A stretch of 33,881 nt of DNA from Saprospiraceae bacterium (GCA_016787525.1 JAEUUP010000076.1:1-33881), one strand, 5' to 3'. Positions 25,504 to 33,785 are shown, numbered from the stretch's first letter. Notes: generated by a model from the letters alone, not told the origin. A program made the numbers and translations.

Positions 25504-26097
25504 TCAATTCTTCTTCACATATTGATTCGCTTTTTCATTTTTAGCAGCCAAAGTTGCGGTTTGTTGTATGCGTTTTTGGCGTGTTTCGGCGGTTTTAGCA
25601 TTTAAAATCCATTCTAAAATGCCTCTTCTGCTCGATTTTGAGAATTTTTCCCAATTTTCAAGAGCTGGAGGATTTTGCTCAAAAGCCTGCATCAAATCAG
25701 GTGGAATGATGGTTTCGGAGACCTCGTTGAGTGCATCCCAAGTACCATTTTGCTTTGCCCACTCAATTTTCGCCAAACCTGCGGGCATCATCAGACCCTC
25801 GGCAATCAATTTATCAACGCGTGATTTGTTGAGTGCTGACCAATTACTTTTGAGTTTTCGAGGCGTATGCAAGCGTTTGGTGCTATTGTTATCTGCTTTC
25901 CGAATGGCACTGTCAATCCACCCAAAACACAGAGCTTCTTCGACGGCATCATCGTAATTTACTGAGGGGATACCTGTCTCTTTAAGATATGTGAGCAGCC
26001 AAACGCCTGTTGATGTCTCGTGGTTTTCTTGCAACCATGCGCGCCATTCGGCTCTGGTTTTGGCATAAAAAACGGGTATTTCGTCAATTTTTGCCAT
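25504..26097 (-). CDS. YdeI/OmpD-associated family protein
   Basis: A 197-residue protein with the features of the YdeI/OmpD-associated family: FYAKTRAEWRAWLQENHET near the start, the EALCFGWIDSAIRKAD motif (about residues 54-69), TPRKLKSNWSALNKSRVDKL, and a C-terminal helical part ending in LEWILNAKTAETRQKRI. Family members are linked to peptide or bacteriocin tolerance in some bacteria; the biochemical role is unknown. Its stop TGA lies just beside a dispersed motif copy (25494), and another copy (25960) encodes GIPSV. Confidence 0.85.
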   Translation of the reverse strand: MAKIDEIPVFYAKTRAEWRAWLQENHETSTGVWLLTYLKETGIPSVNYDDAVEEALCFGWIDSAIRKADNNSTKRLHTPRKLKSNWSALNKSRVDKLIAEGLMMPAGLAKIEWAKQNGTWDALNEVSETIIPPDLMQAFEQNPPALENWEKFSKSSRRGILEWILNAKTAETRQKRIQQTATLAAKNEKANQYVKKN

Positions 26098-26128
26098 ATC
26101 TAAGATTGATTCTGTGATAGATTAAAGG

Positions 26129-26218
26129 GCTACGAATTACGCGAATTAACGGATTGAACGAATTATTAGATGCTTTCTTATAAATTCGTTAAATCCGTTA
26201 ATTCGCGTAATTCGTAGC
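26129..26218. repeat. Long inverted repeat between the YdeI and MmsA genes
   Basis: Two 36-bp arms, 26129-26164 and 26183-26218, pair with one mismatch around an 18-base loop. The arms begin GCTACGAATTACGCG. The gene ending at 26245 is read toward it, but no T run follows, so it is not a standard terminator. It may be a small mobile palindromic repeat. Confidence 0.9.
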
Positions 26219-26244
26219 ATTGAATTGAAATCCGTAAAATCCCC

Positions 26245-27702
26245 TTACGACATCCAATTCGTCCGAGATTCAGGATTCCACTTAGTAGTCGTCTTTTTCA
26301 ATTTAGTCCAAAACTCAATCGAACTTTTGCCTGTGATGTCACCTACACCGAAACGAGATTCGTTCCAACCACCAAATGAGAACGGTTCGCGTGGCACAGG
26401 TACGCCAATGTTCACACCGACCATACCTGCCGACGCATTGTCCATCACATAGCGTGCAAAACCGCCATTTTGAGTAAAAACAGACGCTGCATTACCATAT
26501 GGATTAGCGTTTTCAATAGCTAAAGCCTCATCAATTGAGTGGGTACGCATGATGCTGATGACGGGACCAAAAATTTCTTCTTTTGCTACTGACATATCGG
26601 GTGTAACATAGTCAATCACCGTTGGACCGACGTAAAAACCACCTTCTTTGCCTTCAACAATGGCATTGCGACCATCAACGAGGATTTTGGCACCCGCTTT
26701 TTCAGCTTCGGTTATATAGCCTTCAATGCGGACCTTGGCTTCGGGTGAAATGACCGCACCCAGATTTTTACCGACTTGAATTTTACGCGCTTCATCACAC
26801 AACAAACTAATAATATGGTCAACAGGACCGACTGCGACCATTGCTGAGGCCGCCATACACCGTTGTCCCGCACAACCCGACATCGAAGCTGCGACGTTTG
26901 AAGCTGTCATAGCAGGGTGAGCATCGGGCAGCACGATGAGGTGATTTTTAGCACCACCGAGAGCCAAACAGCGTTTGAGATTTGAAGTTGCACGTTTATA
27001 AACGATTTTTGCCACTTTTGTAGAGCCAACAAACGATACCGCTTCGATGCCTTCATGGTCGCAAATGGCTTCAACTATATCGCGGTCGCCATGTACAATA
27101 TTGAAAACACCGTCGGGCAATCCAGCTTCTTTCAACAAAGCGGCGAGGCGCATCGTACTGAGGGGTACTTGCTCCGAGGGTTTTATAATCATCGTGTTCC
27201 CCAGAACTAAAGCGTTTGGAATCGTCCAGTTAGGTACCATCGCAGGGAAATTGAAAGGTACAATGGACGCTACAACACCCAATGCAAATCGTTCCGTCCG
27301 ACACTCAACGCCCTTGGATACTTCCAACAGTTCACCTTGCACCAATTGAGGCATCGCACAAGCAAACTCGGTGAGTTCTATTGATTTCTCTATTTCGGCT
27401 CTTGCCTCATCCAGAGTTTTACCATTTTCTTCATGCACAAGGTAGGTGAGGCTCTCAATATCGCGCTCTAAAAGTGTTTTGTAGCGGAAAAAAACTTGTA
27501 CCCGTTCTTTAATGGGCATTTTAGACCAGCCTCCAAAGGCTTTTAGAGCAGCCTCAACGGCAGCGTTTAAATCTTCTTTGCTTGACATCGGTACACGACT
27601 CAAAAGTGACCCCTCAGTAGGTGACACGACATCGAGCCAACGGTTGCCTGTCGCTGCGGTTGCTTGACCGCCGATATAGTTGGTGAGTTCTGCGTATTTC
27701 AT
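26245..27702 (-). CDS. mmsA: CoA-acylating (methyl)malonate-semialdehyde dehydrogenase
   Basis: A 485-residue aldehyde dehydrogenase that oxidises malonate or methylmalonate semialdehyde with NAD and CoA to acetyl- or propionyl-CoA. The NAD site FNFPAMVPNW and FVGSTKVAKIVYKRA are present, and the catalytic cysteine C282 sits in GCAGQRCMA, the MmsA-specific version. The C-terminal GVPVPREPFSFGGWNESRFG motif is also typical. It acts after the aminotransferase at 23438-24802 in beta-alanine breakdown, though valine or inositol catabolism are alternatives. Two dispersed motif copies lie inside (27156 encoding VPLST; 27610 encoding TEGS). The upstream gap of about 250 bases contains no recognised gene. 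Confidence 0.93.
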   Translation of the reverse strand: MKYAELTNYIGGQATAATGNRWLDVVSPTEGSLLSRVPMSSKEDLNAAVEAALKAFGGWSKMPIKERVQVFFRYKTLLERDIESLTYLVHEENGKTLDEARAEIEKSIELTEFACAMPQLVQGELLEVSKGVECRTERFALGVVASIVPFNFPAMVPNWTIPNALVLGNTMIIKPSEQVPLSTMRLAALLKEAGLPDGVFNIVHGDRDIVEAICDHEGIEAVSFVGSTKVAKIVYKRATSNLKRCLALGGAKNHLIVLPDAHPAMTASNVAASMSGCAGQRCMAASAMVAVGPVDHIISLLCDEARKIQVGKNLGAVISPEAKVRIEGYITEAEKAGAKILVDGRNAIVEGKEGGFYVGPTVIDYVTPDMSVAKEEIFGPVISIMRTHSIDEALAIENANPYGNAASVFTQNGGFARYVMDNASAGMVGVNIGVPVPREPFSFGGWNESRFGVGDITGKSSIEFWTKLKKTTTKWNPESRTNWMS

Positions 27703-27908
27703 TTTTTTAGATTTTAAAATTTAAATATTGTCTTTTTTATTTTGCATCACACAGATTCGTGGATTCACGGACTTTTAAATCTGTAAATCATGCCAGCGTA
27801 ATTCAAAAATTATGCGCCAAAGGGGAAGCAAAGTAGTATTTCGTTCTGAAAAAAGCAAAAAGACATTACATTTTTTATGATAAAAAGTCTTGAACCAAGT
27901 GCAAATAC

Positions 27909-27948
27909 AAAAAAAGGCTGTATCGTATGCGATACAGCCCCCTCAGTA
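27909..27948 (-). terminator. Terminator of the His-rich protein gene, fused to a dispersed motif
   Basis: GGCTGTATCG (27916-27925) pairs with CGATACAGCC (27930-27939) with loop TATG. A T run follows on the minus strand. The last two C bases of the stem are also the first two of CCCCCTCAGTA (27938-27948). Confidence 0.9.
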
Positions 27949-27960
27949 TAAAAACTGAAA

Positions 27961-28413
27961 TTAATTATCGGTTTTTGGAAGCGGCTTTTTCTTAGCCTTC
28001 ATTGCTTTTCTCTGTTCTTCTGTTGGTGCATTTTCAGGTTTTTTCATTTTACCTTTTTCACCATGTTCTTTGTGACCTTCGCCATGTCCTTTGTGGTCAC
28101 CTTCTGCATGTTCACCTTCAGGACGCTTTGCTTTGCCTTGAGGGTGTTCTCCTTTTGGATGCTCGCCCTCGGCATGTTTCATTTTGCCTTGAGGGTGTTC
28201 CATATCTTTGTGTTGACCTTTAGGTTGACCTTGTTTTTTCCCTTTTTCACCTGTTTTTGTAGGTTTTTGAGCTTGGTCGGATGTTTTTCCTTTTGTTGGA
28301 ATTGTCGTTGTCGTGCCGCTGCTGGTTGTTGTAGGCTCTGCAACTTGCGCGAATGAAACAGTTGCCATACCCATTGCAAACAACATGGAAGCAGCTAATG
28401 CTTTGATTTTCAT
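27961..28413 (-). CDS. Secreted Lys/His/Gly-rich low-complexity protein
   Basis: A 150-residue protein with a signal peptide (IKALAASMLFAMGMATVSFA). The mature part is almost entirely Lys, Gly, Glu, His, Pro and Thr, with imperfect repeats such as EHPQGKMKHAEG, EHPKGEHPQGKA and EHAEGDHKGHGEGHKEHGE at about residues 72-117. Such histidine-rich tracts can bind Zn, Cu or Ni, but no defined fold is seen. It has its own terminator at 27909-27948. No family is recognised; a metal-buffering or wall-associated role is only a guess. Confidence 0.7.
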   Translation of the reverse strand: MKIKALAASMLFAMGMATVSFAQVAEPTTTSSGTTTTIPTKGKTSDQAQKPTKTGEKGKKQGQPKGQHKDMEHPQGKMKHAEGEHPKGEHPQGKAKRPEGEHAEGDHKGHGEGHKEHGEKGKMKKPENAPTEEQRKAMKAKKKPLPKTDN

Positions 28414-28634
28414 AATTTAGAATTTAAAAGTGTGATAATTGAATTTTACTATCGAAAATTTGACATTTCGACGCAAAGGAAAAACCTTGTCACAAACCAT
28501 CAGCTATATTAACGGAATTTTAACGTTTCTCTGAAATTCAAATGTTGAAAGATACCCCTCAGTACCAAGCTTCTAAAATGCTCACAAACACATATGAAAA
28601 GGGGATTCTACATGAAAACCTCGTTAGACTATAC

Positions 28635-29546
28635 TTAAAATAATCCTTCAACCGACCAATAGCGTTCACCTGTGTCGTAGTTGAATGTCAAAATGCGGGA
28701 GCCCTTGGGCAATTCTGCGATCTTTTTAGCAACGGCAGCTAATGATGCGCCTGTAGAAATGCCACCCAAAATACCTTCTTCTTTTGCAAGACGTTGGGCG
28801 TAATCGAAAGCCTCATCTTTGGTTACAGTAATCACACCGTCTAGGATATTGCGGTGTAGGTTGTCAGGAATAAAACCTGCGCCGATGCCTTGAAGTGGAT
28901 GTGGTCCAGGTGCACCACCACTAATGACAGGCGAAGCTGCGGGTTCGACAGCAAAAACTTTTAGATTAGGAAATTTAGCTTTCAATACTTCAGCGATACC
29001 TGAGATGTGTCCACCAGTGCCAACGCCAGTAATCAATACGTCTAAACCATCAGGAAAGTCATTCAAAATCTCAATAGCGGTTGTTTTGCGATGAATTTCG
29101 ACGTTCGCTTTGTTGCTGAATTGTTGAGGCATCCACGCGTTTGGATTGTCGTTGACCATTTCAGCGGCTTTTTCTATCGCTCCCTTCATCCCTTTTTCTC
29201 TAGGTGTGAGTTCAAAACTTGCTCCATATGTCGCCATGATTTTACGTCGCTCAACTGACATAGATTCTGGCATCACCAATATCAATTTATAACCTTTGAC
29301 TGCGCAAACCAATGCTAATCCAATGCCTGTATTGCCTGAAGTAGGCTCGATGATGACACTACTCTTCGTCAATATGCCTTTTGACTCAGCATCTTCAATC
29401 ATGGCGAGTGCAATACGGTCTTTAATGCTTGCACCAGGATTGTTTCTTTCTAATTTGATAAAAACTTCGAAGTCGGTTGAGTACAGTTTATTCAATCGTA
29501 CGTGAGGTGTATTGCCGACAGACTGTAGAATGTTGTTGAATTTCAT
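28635..29546 (-). CDS. cysK: Cysteine synthase (O-acetylserine sulfhydrylase)
   Basis: A 303-residue fold-type II PLP enzyme that joins sulfide to O-acetylserine to make cysteine, the final step of sulfate assimilation. The PLP lysine K42 is in PGASIKDR, the substrate loop PTSGNTG is at residues 68-74, and [10 protein letters not shown] binds the cofactor phosphate. It is a little shorter than E. coli CysK and might be a CysM-type or O-phosphoserine-using variant. It has no dispersed motif copy. Its promoter region (29590-29639) carries the candidate sulfur operator. It is divergent from the SLC13-side locus. Confidence 0.92.
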   Translation of the reverse strand: MKFNNILQSVGNTPHVRLNKLYSTDFEVFIKLERNNPGASIKDRIALAMIEDAESKGILTKSSVIIEPTSGNTGIGLALVCAVKGYKLILVMPESMSVERRKIMATYGASFELTPREKGMKGAIEKAAEMVNDNPNAWMPQQFSNKANVEIHRKTTAIEILNDFPDGLDVLITGVGTGGHISGIAEVLKAKFPNLKVFAVEPAASPVISGGAPGPHPLQGIGAGFIPDNLHRNILDGVITVTKDEAFDYAQRLAKEEGILGGISTGASLAAVAKKIAELPKGSRILTFNYDTGERYWSVEGLF

Positions 29547-29589
29547 TACTTTACCATTTTTATTTTAATTTTAAAGACTAAATTTTAGG

Positions 29590-29639
29590 CAAATATACAA
29601 AAATTGTTTTTAAATACTACTATTTCGATAGAATTAATA
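29590..29639 (-). promoter_or_regulatory. cysK promoter with candidate sulfur operator
   Basis: On the minus strand TATATTTG (29590-29597) is a -7 box match. The dyad CTA-N9-TAG (29617-29631) with AATTAATA (to 29639) covers the position of the -33 element 19 bases upstream. A bound regulator would block RNA polymerase. Confidence 0.55.
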
Positions 29640-29726
29640 TACTGTATTTCATTTAAATTTTGATACCAATTAATACATGCTAAAACGTTGCCAAAATTAG
29701 GTAAAGAAAAAATCGAAAAATAAATA

Positions 29727-29767
29727 CTATTAAATTTGTAGAATTAGTAGAGTATAGTTTATCTTTG
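29727..29767 (+). promoter_or_regulatory. Rightward promoter with candidate sulfur operator
   Basis: TTG (29736-29738), 21 bases, TATCTTTG (29760-29767), then CACTA. The dyad CTA-N9-TAG (29727-29741) with AATTAGTA overlaps the -33 box. It is nearly the same promoter form as at cysH and would drive the genes at 29980 and perhaps 30675. Confidence 0.6.
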
Positions 29768-29979
29768 CACTAGTTTTGAAACAATGTGAGAACAAGTTAT
29801 TTCAATACTTTGGTAATTTTTTAGTTGAAAGATGGCGGCTTCGCCGCCGTAGGCGGTGTTATTTACGCTTAAAAAACTATTCTATAATAATCATATAATC
29901 GTAACACTTTAGGCATCAAGCATTATGCGCTGAATGAGACATCATAATTCTGCTATTGCCTCATAAATAATTAAAAACA
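29768..29979 (+). other. Untranslated leader with a GC-rich hairpin
   Basis: About 210 bases between the promoter and the next start codon. The only clear structure is GGCGGC-TTC-GCCGCC (29834-29848) followed by a third GGCGG. I see no match to a riboswitch I know. Confidence 0.4.
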
Positions 29980-30372
29980 ATGGATTTTATAAATAATAAT
30001 TTCGAGACAACTACTTATTATACGCCGTCAACTACCCCTCAGTATTCGCCCGCTCCAATAGTAGTTTCAGTACCATCGTTGGATCAGAATCTACCACTTA
30101 AAGCTAAAAAGGAGCAAGCATTTACAAATGGAATTGGTGTCACAGACATTGTTGCCATACATAGAACCACAAATACAGACCAAGACCAAGCTGATTTTCT
30201 TGTTTATGGCAACAAACAAAACGGTCTGACAAATGACATAGCAGCAATTTTGGCTAAAATTGCTGCCGAGCAAACATTGGGTTTTAATACTAAAACACAG
30301 ACGTTTATCAAAGAAGTAGACCCTAAAAACCACTTTATAGAAACAGTAGAGTTTGAAATTGGCTTGTATTAA
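29980..30372 (+). CDS. Hypothetical protein, 130 residues
   Basis: I do not recognise this protein. The first 45 residues are Thr/Pro/Tyr-rich and disordered-looking, including a dispersed motif copy at 30035 encoding TPQYS. The remainder has the order of a small globular domain: ITNGIGV-like VTDIVAIHR, then DQADFLVYGNKQ, then a helix DIAAILAKIAAEQTLG, and a final strand IETVEFEIGLY. No signal peptide or membrane segment. The promoter upstream has the same candidate operator as cysH and cysK, so a sulfur-related role is possible. Confidence 0.55.
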   Translation: MDFINNNFETTTYYTPSTTPQYSPAPIVVSVPSLDQNLPLKAKKEQAFTNGIGVTDIVAIHRTTNTDQDQADFLVYGNKQNGLTNDIAAILAKIAAEQTLGFNTKTQTFIKEVDPKNHFIETVEFEIGLY

Positions 30373-30674
30373 TTCAACCTCAAATAATACTAAATACATT
30401 CAAGCCGTGTTCTTTGATTCAATAAAATGCTTCGTTAGTTCAGTCAAGGTAGCTTTTTTACTAGGCTCAATATAGTTTATAAAAAAATATTATTACCACA
30501 GCTAACTTCGGGTTAAGTTGTTTGTTAATTTCGCCTAACGCTCAATCTGACTGACGACTAACAACAGAAAGGATAGTACAAGTTCGTGACAGCGATTCAA
30601 TGGATAGCTCATAGGGTTTCATTCTTTAAAACTCATTCAAACATTGTTCTAACTAAAATTTTACACACTCAATT
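30373..30674 (+). other. Gap before the SLC13 permease
   Basis: Just over 300 bases with no gene I can support. A CTA-N9-TAG dyad at 30461-30475 resembles the sulfur operator core but lacks its AATTA tail, so it may be chance. No tRNA, terminator or clear promoter was found. Confidence 0.4.
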
Positions 30675-32456
30675 ATGGCAATCGGACTTGTACTTATACT
30701 ATTAGTTGTTGCGGTTATTTTATTGTCTATTGAGACTATCTCGCCCGATTTTATTGCACTAGGTTTGTTAGTCGTTCTTGTTTCTGCAAAAATTCTAACA
30801 GTAGAAGAAGCTTTCAAAGGTTTTGGTAGTGAATTTATCATCATGTTGGCAGCCGTTTTTGTGGTAGGTGAAGCACTTCAGCAGAATGGTATGGTTGATT
30901 TGGCAGCGCAACGCATCAGTCGCATTCAAAACTTTCCAACATGGGCATTGATTGGTCTTATCACAGCCTGTTCAGCAGGACTTTCTGCTTTCATGAACAA
31001 TACAACTGTGGCGGCTGTACTACTGACACCTGTCATCAGCATTGCTAAACGGGTGCGTATCAGCCCATCAAAACTCTTGATGCCTATGTCATTTGGTGCA
31101 TTGATGGGTGGCACATGCACCCTCATTGGCACTTCTACCAATATTGCAGGTAACGCCTATCTGGTCAAAAAAGGATTTGCCAGCATGACCATGTTCGAAC
31201 TGTTGCCCATTGGTTTACCTTTAACTATTATCGGTATTGTGGTTATGGCTTTGGGGCATCGTTTCATACCTGCGCGTGCTGCAGTAGCCGCAGAATCGGG
31301 TTTTACAGAGCGGTATGAAATCCGTAAATACCTCAGCCGAATGCGCGTTCTGACTCAATCACCTCTAATAGGCAGATCCATTTTTAGCTTGAAATTGGGT
31401 CAACACGAAGTGCGTATCCTCAAAATCGAACGCCAAGGTCGTGACATATTCCCTGATGCAAACACAGTCATCCAAGATGGAGACTTACTCATGATTGAAG
31501 GCGTGCAAGAAGACATCACAGCATTGCACAAACAGGGCTTTGAACTCACAAGTGGCTCTATAAGCGATGCCGATTTGCAGAGTAAATCCGTTCGGTTGGT
31601 AGAACTATTGGTTGAACCCACTTCAGAACTTATCAATAGAACACTCATCGAAGCAGACTTTCGTAAAAAGTACCATATTACTGTCTTAGCCATTCATCGT
31701 AAAAATGATAATATCACAGATGATATTGCGACCGTGCCACTGCGCACAGGCGATGTCTTGTTGGGGCAAGGTCGTGTAGAGGATGTCGCACTGCTGCAAA
31801 ACAGCAACGATCTGATTGTTTTACAAGAAATATCAGACAATACACCTTTCGACATGCGCAAAGGCTTAATCACTCTGTTCTTGTTCTTCAGTGCCATACT
31901 TTTAGGCTCAATAGAGATAGGAGGGAAGCCTATCCTACCGTTGGGTATTTCCTTTTTAGGTGCAGCTTTATTGAGTATCGCAACAGGGTGCATCACGCCC
32001 GAAAACGCATACAGTTCCATTGACCGCCGCTTACTCATTCTCATTGCGGGTATGACGGCGTTTGGCATTGCAATGAGTAATACAGGAGCCGACAAGTTTT
32101 TAGCTCAAAAAGTCGTTGAGTATCTTTCGCCTTTCGGTACGTTGAGTGTTCTGGCGGGGTTTATGATTTTGACCATAATCCTCACTCAACCCATGTCAAA
32201 TGCTGCCGCTGCTATGGTCGTATTACCAGTTGCCATCGAAACGGCTAAAGCCTTGGCCGTGAATGAACGGACATTTGCCATTGCCGTCATTGTTTCAGCA
32301 TCTGTTTCGATGATAACGCCTTTTGAACCGTGTTGCATTCTCGTTTCAAGTGCAGGACAATACAAAGTGCGAGATTTTATGAAAATTGGTGGCATATTGA
32401 CTCTGGTCTTTTTAATTGTTATGCTGATTTTGATACCCTCAATTTGGAGCTTGTAG
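30675..32456 (+). CDS. SLC13-family permease with TrkA-C domains, probable sulfate transporter
   Basis: A 593-residue transporter. Two membrane halves flank a soluble centre with two TrkA-C (RCK_C) domains (about residues 220-290 and 300-385). The first half has the sodium/anion signature MNNTTVAAVLLTPV and TLIGTSTNIAGNAY (about 150-163); the second has TQPMSNAAAAMVVLPVA and MITPFEPCCILV. This SLC13/TrkA-C layout matches the SAC1/SLT-type sulfate permeases rather than dicarboxylate carriers. The neighbouring cysK and sulfur promoter fit sulfate uptake. No copy of the dispersed motif occurs anywhere in this 1.8-kb gene, the longest motif-free run in the window. A terminator lies at 32520. Confidence 0.88.
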   Translation: MAIGLVLILLVVAVILLSIETISPDFIALGLLVVLVSAKILTVEEAFKGFGSEFIIMLAAVFVVGEALQQNGMVDLAAQRISRIQNFPTWALIGLITACSAGLSAFMNNTTVAAVLLTPVISIAKRVRISPSKLLMPMSFGALMGGTCTLIGTSTNIAGNAYLVKKGFASMTMFELLPIGLPLTIIGIVVMALGHRFIPARAAVAAESGFTERYEIRKYLSRMRVLTQSPLIGRSIFSLKLGQHEVRILKIERQGRDIFPDANTVIQDGDLLMIEGVQEDITALHKQGFELTSGSISDADLQSKSVRLVELLVEPTSELINRTLIEADFRKKYHITVLAIHRKNDNITDDIATVPLRTGDVLLGQGRVEDVALLQNSNDLIVLQEISDNTPFDMRKGLITLFLFFSAILLGSIEIGGKPILPLGISFLGAALLSIATGCITPENAYSSIDRRLLILIAGMTAFGIAMSNTGADKFLAQKVVEYLSPFGTLSVLAGFMILTIILTQPMSNAAAAMVVLPVAIETAKALAVNERTFAIAVIVSASVSMITPFEPCCILVSSAGQYKVRDFMKIGGILTLVFLIVMLILIPSIWSL

Positions 32457-32519
32457 GTACAACATATCTTGTACAGTTCAACCTAAACACCATAGCGATA
32501 TATATTTGAATGGTTAAAA

Positions 32520-32546
32520 GACCGCAGAGATATTAACTCTGCGGTC
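32520..32546 (+). terminator. Hairpin after the SLC13 gene
   Basis: GACCGCAGAG (32520-32529) pairs with CTCTGCGGTC (32537-32546) around seven bases. There is no T run, only GAAATACC. The tandem array starts five bases later. Confidence 0.6.
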
Positions 32547-32550
32547 GAAA

Positions 32551-32703
32551 TACCTTCTATCTGTCTGAGAAGTACCTTCTATCTATCCGAGAAGTATCTT
32601 CTATCTATCCGAGAAGTACCTTCTATCTATCCGAGAAGTACCTTCTATCTATCTGAGGAGTACCTTCTATCTGTCCGAGGAGTACCTTCAGCTATCCGAG
32701 GAG
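32551..32703. repeat. 22-bp tandem repeat array, seven units
   Basis: Units start at 32551, 32573, 32595, 32617, 32639, 32661 and 32683, consensus TACCTTCTATCTATCCGAGAAG; the last is 21 bp. Units differ by a few bases and there are no spacers. The period equals two helical turns and is not a multiple of three, so it is not coding. Likely a minisatellite, or a clustered protein-binding site. Confidence 0.95.
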
Positions 32704-32772
32704 CGACTACTCTGCCATAACCTTAGACCACCCCCTCAGTATTCCCTACGCCAAAAGCTTTTTATATCGCGG

Positions 32773-33009
32773 GCAAATATTATTTTTGTACCGAGATTAT
32801 TTCTACTTTGGTCCTTTACCAAAGCCTTGCAATTTATCTTAAAAAGGGGTGCTTTTGACATCACAGATACACTGACCAACATTTTAGGTGGGCTGATACT
32901 GTATATAGTTGTTGACAAGGGATTGAACAACAGTATTAAAGCACAAAAAGTCATCAATATTATGGCCTCTATAGGCACTGTTTTGATCTTATTGTTTTTT
33001 TTTTGCTAA
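32773..33009 (+). pseudogene. VanZ-family remnant, 5' end missing
   Basis: The frame ending at TAA 33007-33009 encodes a C-terminal piece of a VanZ-like membrane protein: LLWSFTKALQFILKRGAFD then ITDTLTNILGGLILYIVVDK, matching the family's conserved LQ...RxFDxxDxxxNxLGGxxGY region. A further hydrophobic segment follows (IGTVLILLFFF). Upstream the frame stays open into the tandem array but has no ATG, and the first membrane helices of VanZ are absent. The first possible start is TTG at 32827. It is most likely a truncated gene whose front was lost or replaced by the repeat array. Confidence 0.6.
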
Positions 33010-33086
33010 AAACAAACAACTTATGGATAAGGTATCAATAACAATTCTGAAATTTATTTCGACTAAAACTTAAACGCAATCCAATT

Positions 33087-33785
33087 ATGACAATTCTTAT
33101 CACAGGTGCGAGCCGAGGTATTGGTTTTTCAACCCTCAAAAGCCTTGTTGCCCTCGATGCACAGCACAAAATATATGTCCTTACAAGAAATACACAAGCA
33201 TTGAAAGACAAAATCGAAGCAGACAGTCAGCTGAAAACAGCGACTATCGAGGTCATACCTTTCGATTTAACCCATTTCACAAAGGAAGATTTGCTCCATT
33301 TATGGACAGAAGTAGATGTACTCATCAATAATTCAGGTTTACTCATCAACAAACCGTTTTCAGAATTGACAGAAGCAGATTGGTTGGCGATGTTTCAAAC
33401 CAATGTCTTAGGTGCAGCCCAATTAACCCAATCTCTTTTGCCTTTGATGGGGCAAAACGGCAAAACATCTCATGTAGTCAATATCGGCAGCATGGGCGGG
33501 TATCAAGGCAGCAGCAAATTTGCAGGTTTATCGGCTTATAGTGCCAGCAAAGGGGCTTTGGCGATACTGTCAGAGTGCTTGGCAGAGGAATTAAAGGACA
33601 AAAATGTGAAGTGCAATTGCCTCTGCTTGGGAGCTGTTGACACAGATATGCTTCAAATGGCTTTCCCAAACTACAAAGCTCCCACGACAAGCGATGAAAT
33701 GGGACAATTTATCGCCGATTTTGCCCTCAATGGGCATAAATATTTCAATGGCAAAGTGCTTCCTGTTTCGATTATGACACCTTGA
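33087..33785 (+). CDS. Short-chain dehydrogenase/reductase
   Basis: A 232-residue SDR oxidoreductase using NAD(P)H. The cofactor loop TGASRGIG is at residues 6-13, NNSG at 81-84, and the catalytic tetrad is N106, S135, Y151 and K155 (YSASK). R13-adjacent basic residues and the TRN motif near 33-35 suggest NADP(H). The C-terminus is short and ends without an extra substrate domain. The substrate cannot be inferred. The ATG at 33087 gives the normal distance to the glycine motif. It is followed by a dispersed motif copy (33818) and a strong hairpin. Confidence 0.9.
   Translation: MTILITGASRGIGFSTLKSLVALDAQHKIYVLTRNTQALKDKIEADSQLKTATIEVIPFDLTHFTKEDLLHLWTEVDVLINNSGLLINKPFSELTEADWLAMFQTNVLGAAQLTQSLLPLMGQNGKTSHVVNIGSMGGYQGSSKFAGLSAYSASKGALAILSECLAEELKDKNVKCNCLCLGAVDTDMLQMAFPNYKAPTTSDEMGQFIADFALNGHKYFNGKVLPVSIMTP

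Noticed and set aside
25460-25507. TTG start for the Uma2-family gene at 25507
   Set aside because: The added residues would come from a dispersed motif copy and overlap the neighbouring stop codon. ATG 25459 is a better start.
29834-29848. Riboswitch in the leader of the 130-residue gene
   Set aside because: Only a short GC hairpin is visible. No conserved core of the SAM, cobalamin or other known riboswitches was recognised.
30091-30399. Minus-strand 102-codon frame opposite the 130-residue gene
   Set aside because: It is antisense to a better frame that has a promoter and a plausible globular pattern, and its translation is Cys/Phe-rich without a domain.
30461-30475. Fourth sulfur operator before the SLC13 gene
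   Set aside because: The CTA-N9-TAG core is present but the AATTA tail is missing. This core alone is expected several times by chance in A+T-rich DNA.
32551-32703. CRISPR array
   Set aside because: Repeats are directly abutting with a 22-bp period and no unique spacers, and no cas gene is present.
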